Shown piece after piece: positions 15,763 through 24,332 of a DNA stretch of 32,731 nucleotides. Numbering within the stretch: the stretch's first letter is position 1; the number at the start of each line of letters is the position of its first letter. The position numbers were made by a program, and so were the translations under genes. Source of the DNA: Bradyrhizobium sp. (lineage in GTDB: Bacteria; Pseudomonadota; Alphaproteobacteria; Rhizobiales; Xanthobacteraceae); the NCBI RefSeq assembly GCF_017881085.1, contig NZ_JADGRI010000013.1, positions 1-32,731 on the forward strand, written 5' to 3'. The notes below the pieces were generated by a model. The model made no database searches and had not been told where the DNA came from. It saw only the letters and a list, made by a program, of their open reading frames with translations.

Positions 15763-16587
15763 ATGTTGAAAGATATCTCTGTCCTTCTTCCCGTTGACCG
15801 GCCTGCCGGCGCTTTGATCGATTGCGCAGCTTCGGTCGCAACCCTGTTTGAAGCGCATCTCGATGGCATCGCCTGCGTCTATCAGGCCTTGAATCCGATG
15901 ATCGCCTCCGAGGCGGCGGCGGTCGTCATGGCCGCCGAGTACGAAACCGGTGTCGAGCAGGCCGCCGCCGTGCTGGACCAGTTCGAGATCGCCACGAGGC
16001 GGCTCGACATTCCCCATGACGCCAAGAGCACCTTTGACGTATCCTATGCGGCGACCCGCACGCTGACGCAGATGTCGCGGCTTTATGATTTGAATATCGT
16101 CGCGCAGCCGGACCGCTCGAATCCGAGCCAGACCGATTTCCTGTCCGAGGCCGTGCTGTTCGGCTCCGGACGGCCTATGCTCATGGTACCCTACATCACC
16201 CACGCTCCGATCAAGACCGATCGCGTGTTGATCTGCTGGGATGGCGGCATACCGGCGACGCGGGCCGTCCACGATGCCTTGCCGTTTCTTCGCAAGGCGA
16301 AGACGATCGACGTCATTACCGTCAACGAGAAGGAAGGCGAGAGCGAAGCATCCTCGGCGGCATTGCTGGCCCACCTCGCCCGGCGCGATCTGTCCGCTAC
16401 GCCTTACCGTATCACGGCCGACGGTCCCAATATTCACAACGCCATTCTGTCGCTGGCGGCCGACAACAATACCGACCTGATCGTGATGGGCGGCTATGGC
16501 CATTCCAGACTTCGGGAGTTCATCCTGGGAGGCACGACGCGCGGCATGTTCGAATCCCTCACCGTGCCGGCGCTGATCTCACACTGA
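15763..16587 (+). CDS. Tandem universal stress protein (UspA family), first copy
   Basis: This 274-residue protein is two UspA-like domains in series. The first (1-145) keeps the fold pattern but lacks the ATP-binding glycine motif. The second (150-274) ends with an intact G-x2-G-x9-G-S/T type motif, GGYGHSRLREFILGGTTRG (243-261), followed by VPALISH. Such proteins bind ATP or sense stress and are typical of oxygen-limitation regulons. The ribosome site is weak. It heads a five-gene plus-strand operon with a second Usp and an ABC efflux system, behind a FixK-like box. Confidence 0.9.
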   Translation: MLKDISVLLPVDRPAGALIDCAASVATLFEAHLDGIACVYQALNPMIASEAAAVVMAAEYETGVEQAAAVLDQFEIATRRLDIPHDAKSTFDVSYAATRTLTQMSRLYDLNIVAQPDRSNPSQTDFLSEAVLFGSGRPMLMVPYITHAPIKTDRVLICWDGGIPATRAVHDALPFLRKAKTIDVITVNEKEGESEASSAALLAHLARRDLSATPYRITADGPNIHNAILSLAADNNTDLIVMGGYGHSRLREFILGGTTRGMFESLTVPALISH

Positions 16588-16600
16588 ATTGGAAGACGGC

Positions 16601-17428
16601 GTGACCTATCGATCCCTGATGGTGTATCTCGACCTCGAACAAGGCAGCGAGCCTGCCTTGCGGGCCGCATCCGAACTGGCCGGTCGATTCAAATCCAGGG
16701 TGATCGGCGTCACGGCCGGACTTCCGGCCGCGCCGATTCATGCCGACGGCATGATCGCCTCGAGCGTGCTCGAAGTCGACTACGAGCAACTCAAGCAGGC
16801 TATCGGCCGCTGCGAAGCCCGCTTTCGATCGGCGCTCAAGGATTTTGCCGGCTCGCTGGAATGGCGCTCCGCTGCCGCATACCCTGCGGACTTCCTCGCC
16901 GCCGAGGCGCGCGCGGCGGATTTGCTGGTGGTTGGCCGTTCGGAAAACTACACGGCTCTCGGTCCGCATCAGTTGCTCGATATCGGCGATGCCGTCATGA
17001 AAGCCGGTCGTCCGGTATTGGTGGTGCCGCCCCGCCGCACCAGCCTGGCGCTGGATCGCGTTCTGGTAGCCTGGAAGGATACCGCCGAATCCCGCAAGGC
17101 GATTTCGGCCGCCCTGCCGCTGCTGAGAAAAGCCACCGATTTGACGATCATCGAGATCGTGGCCGAGGAAGGTGGGCGCGACGCCGCGACGGCGCGCGTT
17201 GCCGACGTGGCCAACTGGCTGTTGCGCCACAATGTGCAGGCGTCGGCGCGGGTCGAACTGTCGGCCGGTGACGCCGGCAGCCAGCTGGATGCCATCGCCT
17301 CGGAGGCCCGGATCGATATCATCGTGGCCGGTGCTTACGGACATGCCCGTTTGCAGGAATGGATCTTCGGCGGGGTCACGCGTCATTTGCTGCAACAAGG
17401 CTCTGCCTGCGTGCTGCTGGTCCACTGA
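16601..17428 (+). CDS. Tandem universal stress protein (UspA family), second copy
   Basis: This 275-residue tandem UspA protein is related to the gene just upstream. The first half ends GRPVLVVP without the glycine motif; the second half has GAYGHARLQEWIFGGVTRHL followed by VLLVH, the intact nucleotide-binding signature. I prefer GTG at 16601 over TTG at 16589 because GGAAG sits seven bases before the GTG and the protein then starts MTYRSLMVYLDL, as Usp domains do. The gap to the first usp gene is 13 bp, so they are co-transcribed and probably arose by duplication. Confidence 0.9.
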   Translation: MTYRSLMVYLDLEQGSEPALRAASELAGRFKSRVIGVTAGLPAAPIHADGMIASSVLEVDYEQLKQAIGRCEARFRSALKDFAGSLEWRSAAAYPADFLAAEARAADLLVVGRSENYTALGPHQLLDIGDAVMKAGRPVLVVPPRRTSLALDRVLVAWKDTAESRKAISAALPLLRKATDLTIIEIVAEEGGRDAATARVADVANWLLRHNVQASARVELSAGDAGSQLDAIASEARIDIIVAGAYGHARLQEWIFGGVTRHLLQQGSACVLLVH

Positions 17429-17488
17429 TCCCCGCGCGCTGCACGCCAATGGCGGAACGCTTTCATCGACGCAACGGCCAAAACGATC

Positions 17489-18571
17489 ATGGACATGAGA
17501 GTTGCACCGACCGAAGTCCCGGAAGCCGCGCCCGCGCAGGCCGCTCCCGTTCGCCGTCTGTCTGCCCCGAAACTCCTGATCGCGGCCGCCATCATCGTCG
17601 CGCTGGCGGCGATCGTCTGGTGGCTGTCGCGCGGACCGGCCATTACGGTCGCCCGGGTCACCCGCGGCAATGCGGCGGAAATCGTCTATGCGACCGGGGC
17701 GGTCGAACCCGAAACGTGGTCCCGCTCGACCCCGCTGGTGCGCGGCCGCATCGTCGAACGCTGCCGCTGCGAGGGCAAGACCGTCCAGAAGGGCGATCTG
17801 CTCGCGCGCCTCGACGACAAGGAAGCGCTGGCCACGCTGAACGACCTGCGCGCGCTGGAGGAGTTCCAGCGCCGGGAATTCGATCGCCAGTCGCAATTGC
17901 TGGCGCGCGGGGTAGCGACCTCGCAGGCCTATCAGCGCTCCGAGAGCGACCTGGCGCGCATCCAGGCGCAGATCGCCGCGCAAGCCCAGCGGCTGGAATA
18001 CTACAAGCTGGTGTCGCCGATGGACGGCACCGTGCTGAAGGAAGACGGAGAGGTCGGCGACATGGTCGACCCCGGCACCATCCTCTACCGCATCGGCCTG
18101 GAAAGGCCGCTATGGGTCGTGGCCGACGTCAACGAGGAAGACATTCCCCGCGTTCAGGTCGGCCAGAAGGCGCTGCTGCGCACCGACGCTTTCGCCGGCC
18201 AAGTTCTGGCCGGCTTCGTCAAGCAGATCACGCCGGCCGGCGATCCCGTCTCCAAGACGTTCCGCGTCAGGATCGGCCTGCCCGACGACACCCCGCTGCG
18301 GGTGGGAATGAGCGTCGAGGCGAATATCGTCAGCCGGGAAAAGCCCGACGTACTTCTCGTCCCCGCCAATGCCGTGGTCGACAACAACCTGCTGACGATC
18401 GAAAACGACCGCGCGCGCTTGCGCAAGGTCGAGATCGGCATTCGCGGCACCGGCTTTGTCGAGATCGTCCATGGCGCCAGCGAGGGCGAACTGGTCGCCT
18501 CCCCTGCCACCACCAACATCAAGAACGGGTCCCGGGTCCGGCCGGTGCTGAGCGAGCAGGCCTCGCCATGA
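17489..18571 (+). CDS. Membrane-fusion (HlyD/MacA-type) subunit of an ABC efflux system
   Basis: This 360-residue periplasmic adaptor has one membrane anchor (residues 28-47, AIIVALAAIVWWL). It shows the barrel-sandwich halves (VRGRIVERCRCEGKTVQKGDLLARLDD and YYKLVSPMDGTVLKEDGEVGDMV), a coiled-coil hairpin between them (about 110-165), and a beta-barrel part (LWVVADVNEEDIPRVQVGQ). An extra Cys pair (CRC) in the first lipoyl half is unusual. It overlaps the permease gene as ATGA. With the next two genes it makes a MacAB/LolCDE-like tripartite exporter; no outer-membrane partner is present. Substrate unknown. Confidence 0.9.
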   Translation: MDMRVAPTEVPEAAPAQAAPVRRLSAPKLLIAAAIIVALAAIVWWLSRGPAITVARVTRGNAAEIVYATGAVEPETWSRSTPLVRGRIVERCRCEGKTVQKGDLLARLDDKEALATLNDLRALEEFQRREFDRQSQLLARGVATSQAYQRSESDLARIQAQIAAQAQRLEYYKLVSPMDGTVLKEDGEVGDMVDPGTILYRIGLERPLWVVADVNEEDIPRVQVGQKALLRTDAFAGQVLAGFVKQITPAGDPVSKTFRVRIGLPDDTPLRVGMSVEANIVSREKPDVLLVPANAVVDNNLLTIENDRARLRKVEIGIRGTGFVEIVHGASEGELVASPATTNIKNGSRVRPVLSEQASP

Positions 18572-19803
18572 ACCTGATCCTGACCATCGCCTGGACCCAT
18601 GTCCGCTACCGCGCCCGTCAGACGCTGGTGGCGATCCTGGGCGTCATGACAGGGGTCGGCTTTTCCATCATGATGGCGGCGATGATGGAGGGATCGCAAG
18701 ATGACTTCATCAAGACCCTGGTCGACGCGCTGCCGCATATTTCGGTGACCGACGAGCTACGTCAGCCGACGCGGCAGCCGGCCGAGATGACCTATGCGGC
18801 GGTCGAATTTCACGGCCTCACGCCGGAGGTTCGGCGTCCCGGCATCAAGAACCCGTTTGCCACCATCGCATCGCTGCAGACCTGGGTGGCGGGCGCGCTG
18901 ACGCCCTCGGTGCAGTCGAAGGCCGTGCTGCGCTTCGCCGGCCGCAACCTGACGGTTTCGATCATCGGCATCGATCCCCGCACCGAAGCCGATGTCTCCA
19001 ATCTGGCGACCCACATGAAGCAGGGAACGCTGAAATCCCTCTACCGCTCGTCGAACGCAATCCTGCTCGGCGACCGTCTCGCCAACAAGATCGGCGCGCG
19101 GGTCAATTCCAATATCACGCTGGCATCCGCCGAGGGCGCCACCATGAGTTCCACCGTCGTCGGCACGTTCCACACCGGCTTTCGCGTCACCGACGAGACC
19201 ACCGGCTATGTGCTGCTCAAGACCGCGCAGATCCTCGAAAAGCAGACCGGCATCGTCAACGAAATCCGTGTGCGCACCTCTGACCCGATGCAGGCCCGGC
19301 TGATCAGCGAGAGGATCGGCGAGCAGACCGGATACAAGTCGATTTCCTGGCAGGAGGCCCAGGAAGACCTCTTGTCCGCGATCACGCTGCGCAACGTGCT
19401 GATGTACACCATCGTCGGCGCGATCCTCCTGGTCGCAAGCTTCGGCACCTACAACATCATCTCAACCATCACCCACGAGAAGACGCGCGATATCGCCATC
19501 CTGAAATCGCTGGGCTTCAGGGATCAGACCATCCGGGCCATCTTCATCCTCGAAGCGCTGCTGGTCGGCCTCGTCGGCGCCGCCCTTGGCTGGGTGCTCG
19601 GCTATCTCCTGACCCGCGGGCTGGCGTCGCTGGAGTTCAAGACGCCGTTCTCCGATTACAACCACCTGCCGGTGCTCTACTCGGCCAAACACTATCTGCT
19701 GGCGACCGGCGTCGCCCTGTTCTCGAGCCTGATCGCCGGTTATTTTCCGGCCCGCGCCGCGGCGCGGCTGCATCCTGTCGACATCATCCGGGGCGCCACA
19801 TGA
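18568..19803 (+). CDS. FtsX/MacB-type ABC transporter permease
   Basis: This 411-residue membrane protein has the FtsX layout: TM1 at about 20-40, a large periplasmic MacB-PCD-like domain (about 45-270, including VQSKAVLRFAGRNLTVSIIG), then three membrane segments with the conserved cytoplasmic stretch THEKTRDIAILKSLGFRD and a C-terminal RLHPVDIIRG. Such permeases work by mechanotransmission, moving lipoproteins, peptides or lipids from the periplasmic side. It is joined by ATGA overlaps to the adaptor upstream and the ATPase downstream, so the three subunits are coupled. Confidence 0.92.
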   Translation: MNLILTIAWTHVRYRARQTLVAILGVMTGVGFSIMMAAMMEGSQDDFIKTLVDALPHISVTDELRQPTRQPAEMTYAAVEFHGLTPEVRRPGIKNPFATIASLQTWVAGALTPSVQSKAVLRFAGRNLTVSIIGIDPRTEADVSNLATHMKQGTLKSLYRSSNAILLGDRLANKIGARVNSNITLASAEGATMSSTVVGTFHTGFRVTDETTGYVLLKTAQILEKQTGIVNEIRVRTSDPMQARLISERIGEQTGYKSISWQEAQEDLLSAITLRNVLMYTIVGAILLVASFGTYNIISTITHEKTRDIAILKSLGFRDQTIRAIFILEALLVGLVGAALGWVLGYLLTRGLASLEFKTPFSDYNHLPVLYSAKHYLLATGVALFSSLIAGYFPARAAARLHPVDIIRGAT

Positions 19804-20510
19804 GCACGGCGCTGATCGAGGCCCGAAAGGTGACAAAAATCCTCGGCGGGATCGTGCCGGTGACGCTGGTTCAGGACATCACCCTTTCCATCATGCCGCG
19901 CGAGTTCATCGCCATTACCGGCCCTTCCGGCTCGGGCAAGTCGTCGCTTCTGTACTTGCTGGGGTTGCTCGACCTGCCGACCAGCGGCGACGTGCTGATC
20001 GACGGCCGGTCGACAACGGGGATGACCGAAGGCGAACGCGCGGAGGTGCGGCTGTCGCGGCTTGGATTCGTGTTCCAGTTTCATTTCCTGCTTCCGGAGT
20101 TCACCATCACCGAGAATGTCGCGCTGCCGATGCGCGCGCTGGCGAAACTGTCGCCGCGCGCCATCACCGCGCGGGCCGAGGAACTGCTGGCATCGCTCGG
20201 GCTCGACGATCATCGCCACAAGACGCCGGATCAATTGTCCGGCGGCCAGCGGCAGCGGGTGGCGGTGGCCCGCGCGCTCGCCAACGATCCCCCCGTCATC
20301 CTAGCCGACGAGCCGACCGGCAGCCTGGATTCCGCCGCCACCACGCAAGTATTCGGAATTCTCAGGGATCTCGTGGCGCTGCGCGGCAAAACCGTGGTCG
20401 CGGTCACGCACGATCTTCACCTCGCTTCCCAGATGCACCGCCAAATCCGCATCGTCGACGGCCGGTTGGCCGACGATGAACCGGTCGTTGCGCCCGGCAC
20501 GCCCTCATAA
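19800..20510 (+). CDS. LolD/MacB-type ABC transporter ATPase
   Basis: This 236-residue ATPase shows Walker [10 protein letters not shown] (41-49), signature [15 protein letters not shown], Walker [13 protein letters not shown] and H-loop THD. The [15 protein letters not shown] segment is typical of the LolD/MacB/FtsE group, where Q-loop residues are followed by LLPxxT. It overlaps the permease gene by four bases and ends the plus-strand operon. It would power the MacAB-like exporter of the preceding two genes. The stop faces the 57-residue gene on the other strand, 28 bp away. Confidence 0.93.
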   Translation: MSTALIEARKVTKILGGIVPVTLVQDITLSIMPREFIAITGPSGSGKSSLLYLLGLLDLPTSGDVLIDGRSTTGMTEGERAEVRLSRLGFVFQFHFLLPEFTITENVALPMRALAKLSPRAITARAEELLASLGLDDHRHKTPDQLSGGQRQRVAVARALANDPPVILADEPTGSLDSAATTQVFGILRDLVALRGKTVVAVTHDLHLASQMHRQIRIVDGRLADDEPVVAPGTPS

Positions 20511-20538
20511 TGTCGGGCAATGCCCATATGCGGCGCCT

Positions 20539-20712
20539 TCATTCCTCGAAGGCCGGTGCCGCCGGCCGCTCGCGCGGCTCGGTACGCTCGACCGGCTGAT
20601 TGTCATCGGCGGGGATGTCGCGCTCGATCTCGACCTCTTCGCTCTCGATCAGGCCCGGGGCTTCGTCGGTCTGTTCGGAAGGAGAATTGCGAGGGTTCCG
20701 GGGAGGTGCCAT
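20539..20712 (-). CDS. 57-residue acidic, probably disordered protein
   Basis: An ATG at 20712 opens a 57-codon frame ending TGA (20539-20541), with GGAAG nine bases upstream. The peptide starts MAPPRNPRNSPSEQTDEAPG and continues with charged repeats (IESEEVEIERD, VERTEPRERPAAPA). It has no hydrophobic core and about 16 acidic residues, so it is probably unstructured. It lies 32 bp after the attachment-type gene on the same strand and is likely the last gene of that operon. No family recognised. It could be a flexible partner or a stress-related hydrophilic protein. Confidence 0.6.
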   Translation of the reverse strand: MAPPRNPRNSPSEQTDEAPGLIESEEVEIERDIPADDNQPVERTEPRERPAAPAFEE

Positions 20713-20744
20713 TTCGAAAACTTCCTTTGTGCCGGTACCGCGTA

Positions 20745-21191
20745 TCAGGCTTCCGCCGTGAGATGCTTCTCGATTTCCCGGACCGGGTGCTTGGTCAGAT
20801 CCTTGTTGATTTCGGCAATGACGCAGGCCTTCACGTCGGCATGGAATGCGTTTCGCAAGTCGGCGAGCGTCCGTGGCGGAGCCACCACAATGAGGGCTTT
20901 CACCTTGCCCGCCCGGACCACCTGCTCCATGGCGGAGGCGACCTTGCGCGCGAAGTGATGCTCCTCGATATCATGCCAGTCGGTCGGCTCGACTGCGCTG
21001 CGCTGCGATCCCTTGCCGAGGTGCCCGGGCCGGTCGGTGCCTTGCGCGTGGCTGGGCGGATTCTCGTCCTCGAAAACCTTTTCGGTCTTCAGATTGGGAA
21101 ATTTCTCGTCGCCCTCGTTGCGCAGGAACAGGGCTTTTCGGCCGTCGCCGACAAACACGAAGGCGTTATGCGGAATCCTGAGCTTGTTCAT
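20745..21191 (-). CDS. Host attachment-type protein (PF10116-like)
   Basis: This 148-residue protein starts MNKLRIPHNAFVFVGDGRKA and contains EKVFEDENPPSHAQGTDRPG, EEHHFARKVASAMEQVV and KALIVVAPPRTLADLR, ending DLTKHPVREIEKHL. This matches the family annotated as required for attachment to host cells (PF10116), which has an eRF1-like fold and is widespread in alphaproteobacteria. The frame is open to an ATG at 21260 that overlaps the upstream stop (ATGA), but ATG 21191 has GAGGA just upstream and matches the family start, so I chose it. It lies in an operon with the unknown helical protein and the methyltransferase/esterase fusion. Confidence 0.8.
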   Translation of the reverse strand: MNKLRIPHNAFVFVGDGRKALFLRNEGDEKFPNLKTEKVFEDENPPSHAQGTDRPGHLGKGSQRSAVEPTDWHDIEEHHFARKVASAMEQVVRAGKVKALIVVAPPRTLADLRNAFHADVKACVIAEINKDLTKHPVREIEKHLTAEA

Positions 21192-21256
21192 TTGGTCCTC
21201 GTCATTGATCTGTCGTCCCCGATCTCCGTCGAAAAAACGCCTGCGGGTTTCTGCCG

Positions 21257-22174
21257 TCATGAGGGATCGGCCGAGCCGCGAAAGTCGCGCAGGAAATATC
21301 CCGGGAAGCGCGAATTGCAGGCCATGACATGCGTGATGGCTTCGCGATCATATTCATCGCCTGACCGGAAGCTATCGAAGAATTCGTTCAGCCGCAGCAC
21401 GCGTTGGGGCATTTCCCGCACCGCCTGAAGTCCGACCGAGACGCCATAATTGGTAAAAGCAATCTTCACGTCGGGCAGTTCCGGTTCGCGACAAAAATAG
21501 CTGCCTCTTCGCCACATTGCGTCGAGCTGCCTCAGGCAGCGGCCCCGCTGCGACACCGCCCATTCCTCTTCCGGGAAGAAGTGGGTCATCCATAACATCA
21601 TCCCAAGACCCAGATCCTGGGTGATGAACAATTCCGGAGCAGCCTGATCGATCAGCGCCTTCATCTCCGCGATTTCCCGGCGCAGCAGTTCTTCGCCGAG
21701 ACACCGGTACGAGATATAGCCATCGAACGCGTCCAGCGCGCCCAGGCCATAGCCGGGATAAGGCCCGGACAAATCTTCCTGCATTTTCCAGATCACGCCC
21801 CGGCCCGGCAGGACAAATGCGCGATGGGTCTGGCGCACGAGATCGATGCCTTTGCCCCGGTATGCGGGCCGATAGCGGGCAAGCACGGCGAGAGCGTACA
21901 GCCAGACGGCCAAATAGTGGAAATACTGCCCATCGCGATCGGGCGCCTCGCCGATACGAACGCCGCGAGCACGCCCGAGAACCCGGTCCACCTCGGCGAC
22001 TAACCACTCGGCCTGGTCGAGGAATTTCTTGTCGCCGAACTCCGCGTAGAGCGAAACCAGCAGGACGAGTCCAAAGGCATCCGTCCACAAATAGCGCAGG
22101 CCATTGGGCCATATCCGCTCAACGCGCATCCAGTCCATTTTCTTCAGAACATAGGCAGTCGCGTCTGTGCTCAT
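21257..22174 (-). CDS. Conserved-looking helical protein of unknown function
   Basis: This 305-residue soluble protein is rich in Trp, Tyr and Leu. Features include RYLWTDAFGLVLLVSLYAEFG (helix pair), GEAPDRDGQYFHYLAVWLYAL, PYPGYGLGALDAFDGYISY, QDLGLGMMLWMTHFF and DYDREAITHVMACNSRFPGYF near the end. The alternating aromatic helices recall (alpha/alpha)6-toroid enzymes such as unsaturated glycosidases or cellobiose epimerases, but I recognise no catalytic signature. It is 7 bp downstream of the methyltransferase/esterase fusion, same strand, and precedes the attachment-type gene. The ribosome site is weak, suggesting coupled translation. Confidence 0.75.
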   Translation of the reverse strand: MSTDATAYVLKKMDWMRVERIWPNGLRYLWTDAFGLVLLVSLYAEFGDKKFLDQAEWLVAEVDRVLGRARGVRIGEAPDRDGQYFHYLAVWLYALAVLARYRPAYRGKGIDLVRQTHRAFVLPGRGVIWKMQEDLSGPYPGYGLGALDAFDGYISYRCLGEELLRREIAEMKALIDQAAPELFITQDLGLGMMLWMTHFFPEEEWAVSQRGRCLRQLDAMWRRGSYFCREPELPDVKIAFTNYGVSVGLQAVREMPQRVLRLNEFFDSFRSGDEYDREAITHVMACNSRFPGYFLRDFRGSADPS

Positions 22175-22181
22175 GATCGGA

Positions 22182-24224
22182 TCACACCCCGAACGGATAG
22201 GTGTCCGGAAGTCCCTTTATTTCCGCGGTATCCAGCGGGGTTACGGCGTGGGTATCGTCGAACCAGACATACTCGTCGAATTGCCGCGGCAGGTTGGCCT
22301 GGAAATAATGGCTCGCCAGTTCGGTTTCGGGCCGGTAGATCACGCCGATCGCCCGCTCCAGACGTTCCTTGCCGAGACCCTTCGGGCCGTACAGATCGCC
22401 CCGGCCGCGCAACCCCACCATGAAGCGGGCCAGCCCGGTCGCGTGACACAACTGCTCATAGCTGTTGGGATGCGCCGGCCGGACCTTCTTCACCTCCATC
22501 GGGCCATCCCATTCGGACGCCGCGGCAACCGTCCCGCTGTTGGTGCCGAAGCCGACCAGATAGGCCTGCTGGCCGAACTCCTCGCGGCAGAGCTGACCGA
22601 TATTGTGCTCGCCGCGCGCCGCCATCTCGGTTGCGGCGGCATTGCCGACATGGGAGTTGTGCGCCCAAACCACCGCCTTGCTATCCGCGCCATGAAACGC
22701 CAGCAGGTTCTTCAGGGTCTCGAACATGTGGGTGTCGCGCAAATTCCACGACGCGCGCGAACCGTAATACATGATGCGGTAGTAGCGCTCGGCATTGGCG
22801 ACCAGGCGGGCATTCTGCTCGGCATCGAGGAACCGCTCGCCGTCACGTTCAGCATAGGCCCGGCGTTTCGCCAGCAGATCGGCGAGCGTGCGCGCCACGT
22901 CGGCCTCGCAGGTCGGATAGGATCCGGTCAACGCGGCATGACCGTAGGTCGCGGGATCGCGCTGCCACGGCGTCAGGCAGCCATAGCGTTCGCGGGCGAC
23001 CCTCGCCGATTCCGGATCGATTTCGTCGAGATAATTCAGAACCGACCGGATCGAATCGTAGAGGCTGTAGAGATCGAGGCCATGAAACGCGACGCGCTCG
23101 CCCGCCTCCGCCGTGCCATTGTGCTTGCGCAGCCAGCTGACGAAATCGCGCACCTCGGTGTTCCGCCACATCCAGGTCGGAAACCGCGCAAAGGCGGTCC
23201 ACTCCGAAGGCGGATACTGGAAATGCCGCACATAGTGATCGACGCGGGCGGCATCCGGCCAGTCCGCCTCGATCGCCACGAAGCGGAAGCCCTTCTTGAC
23301 GATCAGCTCGCGGGTGATGCGTTCGCGCATCCGGTAGAATTCGGAGGTACCGTGGGTCGCTTCGCCGAGCATCACGATGCGTGCCGACCCGATCCGCGCC
23401 ATCAGCGGATGGAGATCGGCGGTCTCGATCGAGGCAAACGATTCGGCGGCGTCGGCGAGGTTTCGCACCAGCGCTTCCTCACCTGGAGCAACCGGCCGCA
23501 GTGGCCGGCGCGCCGGCGCACGGCCCTCGCCCTGCGCGCCTTCCCAGCCCTCCTCGCCGATCAGCGGGACGAAGCGAACGTCGGCAATATCCTCGCTGAG
23601 ATATTCGTCTTTCGAAACCCTGACGACCCTCACCAGTTCCTGGGTTCGCTGATCGGCACCGACCGGAATCACCAGCCGTCCGCCGATCTTCAACTGCTCC
23701 TTCAGCGATTCCGGAACCTGCGGTCCGCCGGCGGCCACGACAATCGCGTCATAGGGGGCGTGCTCCGGCCATCCCTTGGTGCCGTCACCATGCAGAACGT
23801 GAACATTGTCGTAGCCGAGTTCGGCCAGCAGGCCTGCGGCCTTGTCCGCGAGTTGGCCGAGACGTTCGACCGTGTAGACATGGGCCGCGATCTCCGACAG
23901 CACAGCGGCGGCGTAGCCGGAGCCTGCGCCGATCTCGAGAACGTTCTCGCCGCCCTTCAGCATCAATGCTTCCGCCATGAAGGCGACGATATAGGGCTGC
24001 GAGATCGTCTGCTCCCCGGCAATCGGCAGCGGCGAATCCTCGTAGGCGAATTCGCGGAGATTCTTCGGCAGGAACAACTCGCGCGGCACCTTGCGCATGG
24101 CGTCGAGCACAAGGTCGTCGCGCACGCCGCGCGCCGCGATATTGCGCTCGACCATTTCCGCGCGGAGTGCGGCATACGGCTTCAATTCGCCGGAGCGGCT
24201 TTCCCAGGACGCCGGAGATCCCAT
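22182..24224 (-). CDS. Fusion of protein-L-isoaspartate methyltransferase and erythromycin esterase-like domain
   Basis: This 680-residue two-domain protein. Residues 15-220 are a PCMT: QTISQPYIVAFMAEAL (72-87) and the SAM motif VLEIGAGSGYAAA (95-107), which repairs isoaspartyl damage in aged proteins. A Pro/Arg-rich linker (about 232-250) leads to an erythromycin esterase/EreA-type domain (255-680) with LGEATHGTSEFY (Glu288, His291), AIEADWPD and WAHNSHVGN, the metal-free hydrolase signature. PCMT alone is about 210 residues and Ere about 400, so both look complete. Start ATG 24224 has AGGAG eight bases upstream. It is first in a four-gene minus operon behind a FixK-type box. Macrolide resistance is not implied; the esterase substrate is unknown. 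Confidence 0.93.
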   Translation of the reverse strand: MGSPASWESRSGELKPYAALRAEMVERNIAARGVRDDLVLDAMRKVPRELFLPKNLREFAYEDSPLPIAGEQTISQPYIVAFMAEALMLKGGENVLEIGAGSGYAAAVLSEIAAHVYTVERLGQLADKAAGLLAELGYDNVHVLHGDGTKGWPEHAPYDAIVVAAGGPQVPESLKEQLKIGGRLVIPVGADQRTQELVRVVRVSKDEYLSEDIADVRFVPLIGEEGWEGAQGEGRAPARRPLRPVAPGEEALVRNLADAAESFASIETADLHPLMARIGSARIVMLGEATHGTSEFYRMRERITRELIVKKGFRFVAIEADWPDAARVDHYVRHFQYPPSEWTAFARFPTWMWRNTEVRDFVSWLRKHNGTAEAGERVAFHGLDLYSLYDSIRSVLNYLDEIDPESARVARERYGCLTPWQRDPATYGHAALTGSYPTCEADVARTLADLLAKRRAYAERDGERFLDAEQNARLVANAERYYRIMYYGSRASWNLRDTHMFETLKNLLAFHGADSKAVVWAHNSHVGNAAATEMAARGEHNIGQLCREEFGQQAYLVGFGTNSGTVAAASEWDGPMEVKKVRPAHPNSYEQLCHATGLARFMVGLRGRGDLYGPKGLGKERLERAIGVIYRPETELASHYFQANLPRQFDEYVWFDDTHAVTPLDTAEIKGLPDTYPFGV

Positions 24225-24260
24225 GGCGATGGCTCCTACATCTCAGCAATTCCCATCAAC

Positions 24261-24302
24261 AGCCTACGCCCCCTGCCGGTCGACCGGTTTGATCGGTATC
24301 AA
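24261..24302 (-). promoter_or_regulatory. FixK/FNR box and -10 for the methyltransferase/esterase operon
   Basis: TTGATCGGTATCAA (24289-24302) is a perfect TTGAT-N4-ATCAA anaerobox. Reading leftward, TAGGCT (24266-24261) sits at -12 to -7 from a predicted start at 24254, where the box centre would be -41.5. The leader would be about 30 bases and contains the Shine-Dalgarno. The box lies in the 108-bp gap between ftsH (whose transcript ends at 24333) and this operon. Confidence 0.8.
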
Positions 24303-24332
24303 CCCTGAAGCGGCGGGCAAGAAGCAGACTGT

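Noticed and set aside
22182..24224. Antibiotic resistance gene (erythromycin esterase)
   Set aside because: The domain is the Ere fold but is fused to PCMT in a chromosomal stress operon; no evidence for macrolide hydrolysis.
22167..24308. 713-codon open frame antisense to the methyltransferase/esterase gene
   Set aside because: Composition is His/Arg/Gly-rich with no motif; the opposite strand carries two clear domains. High GC content creates such shadows.
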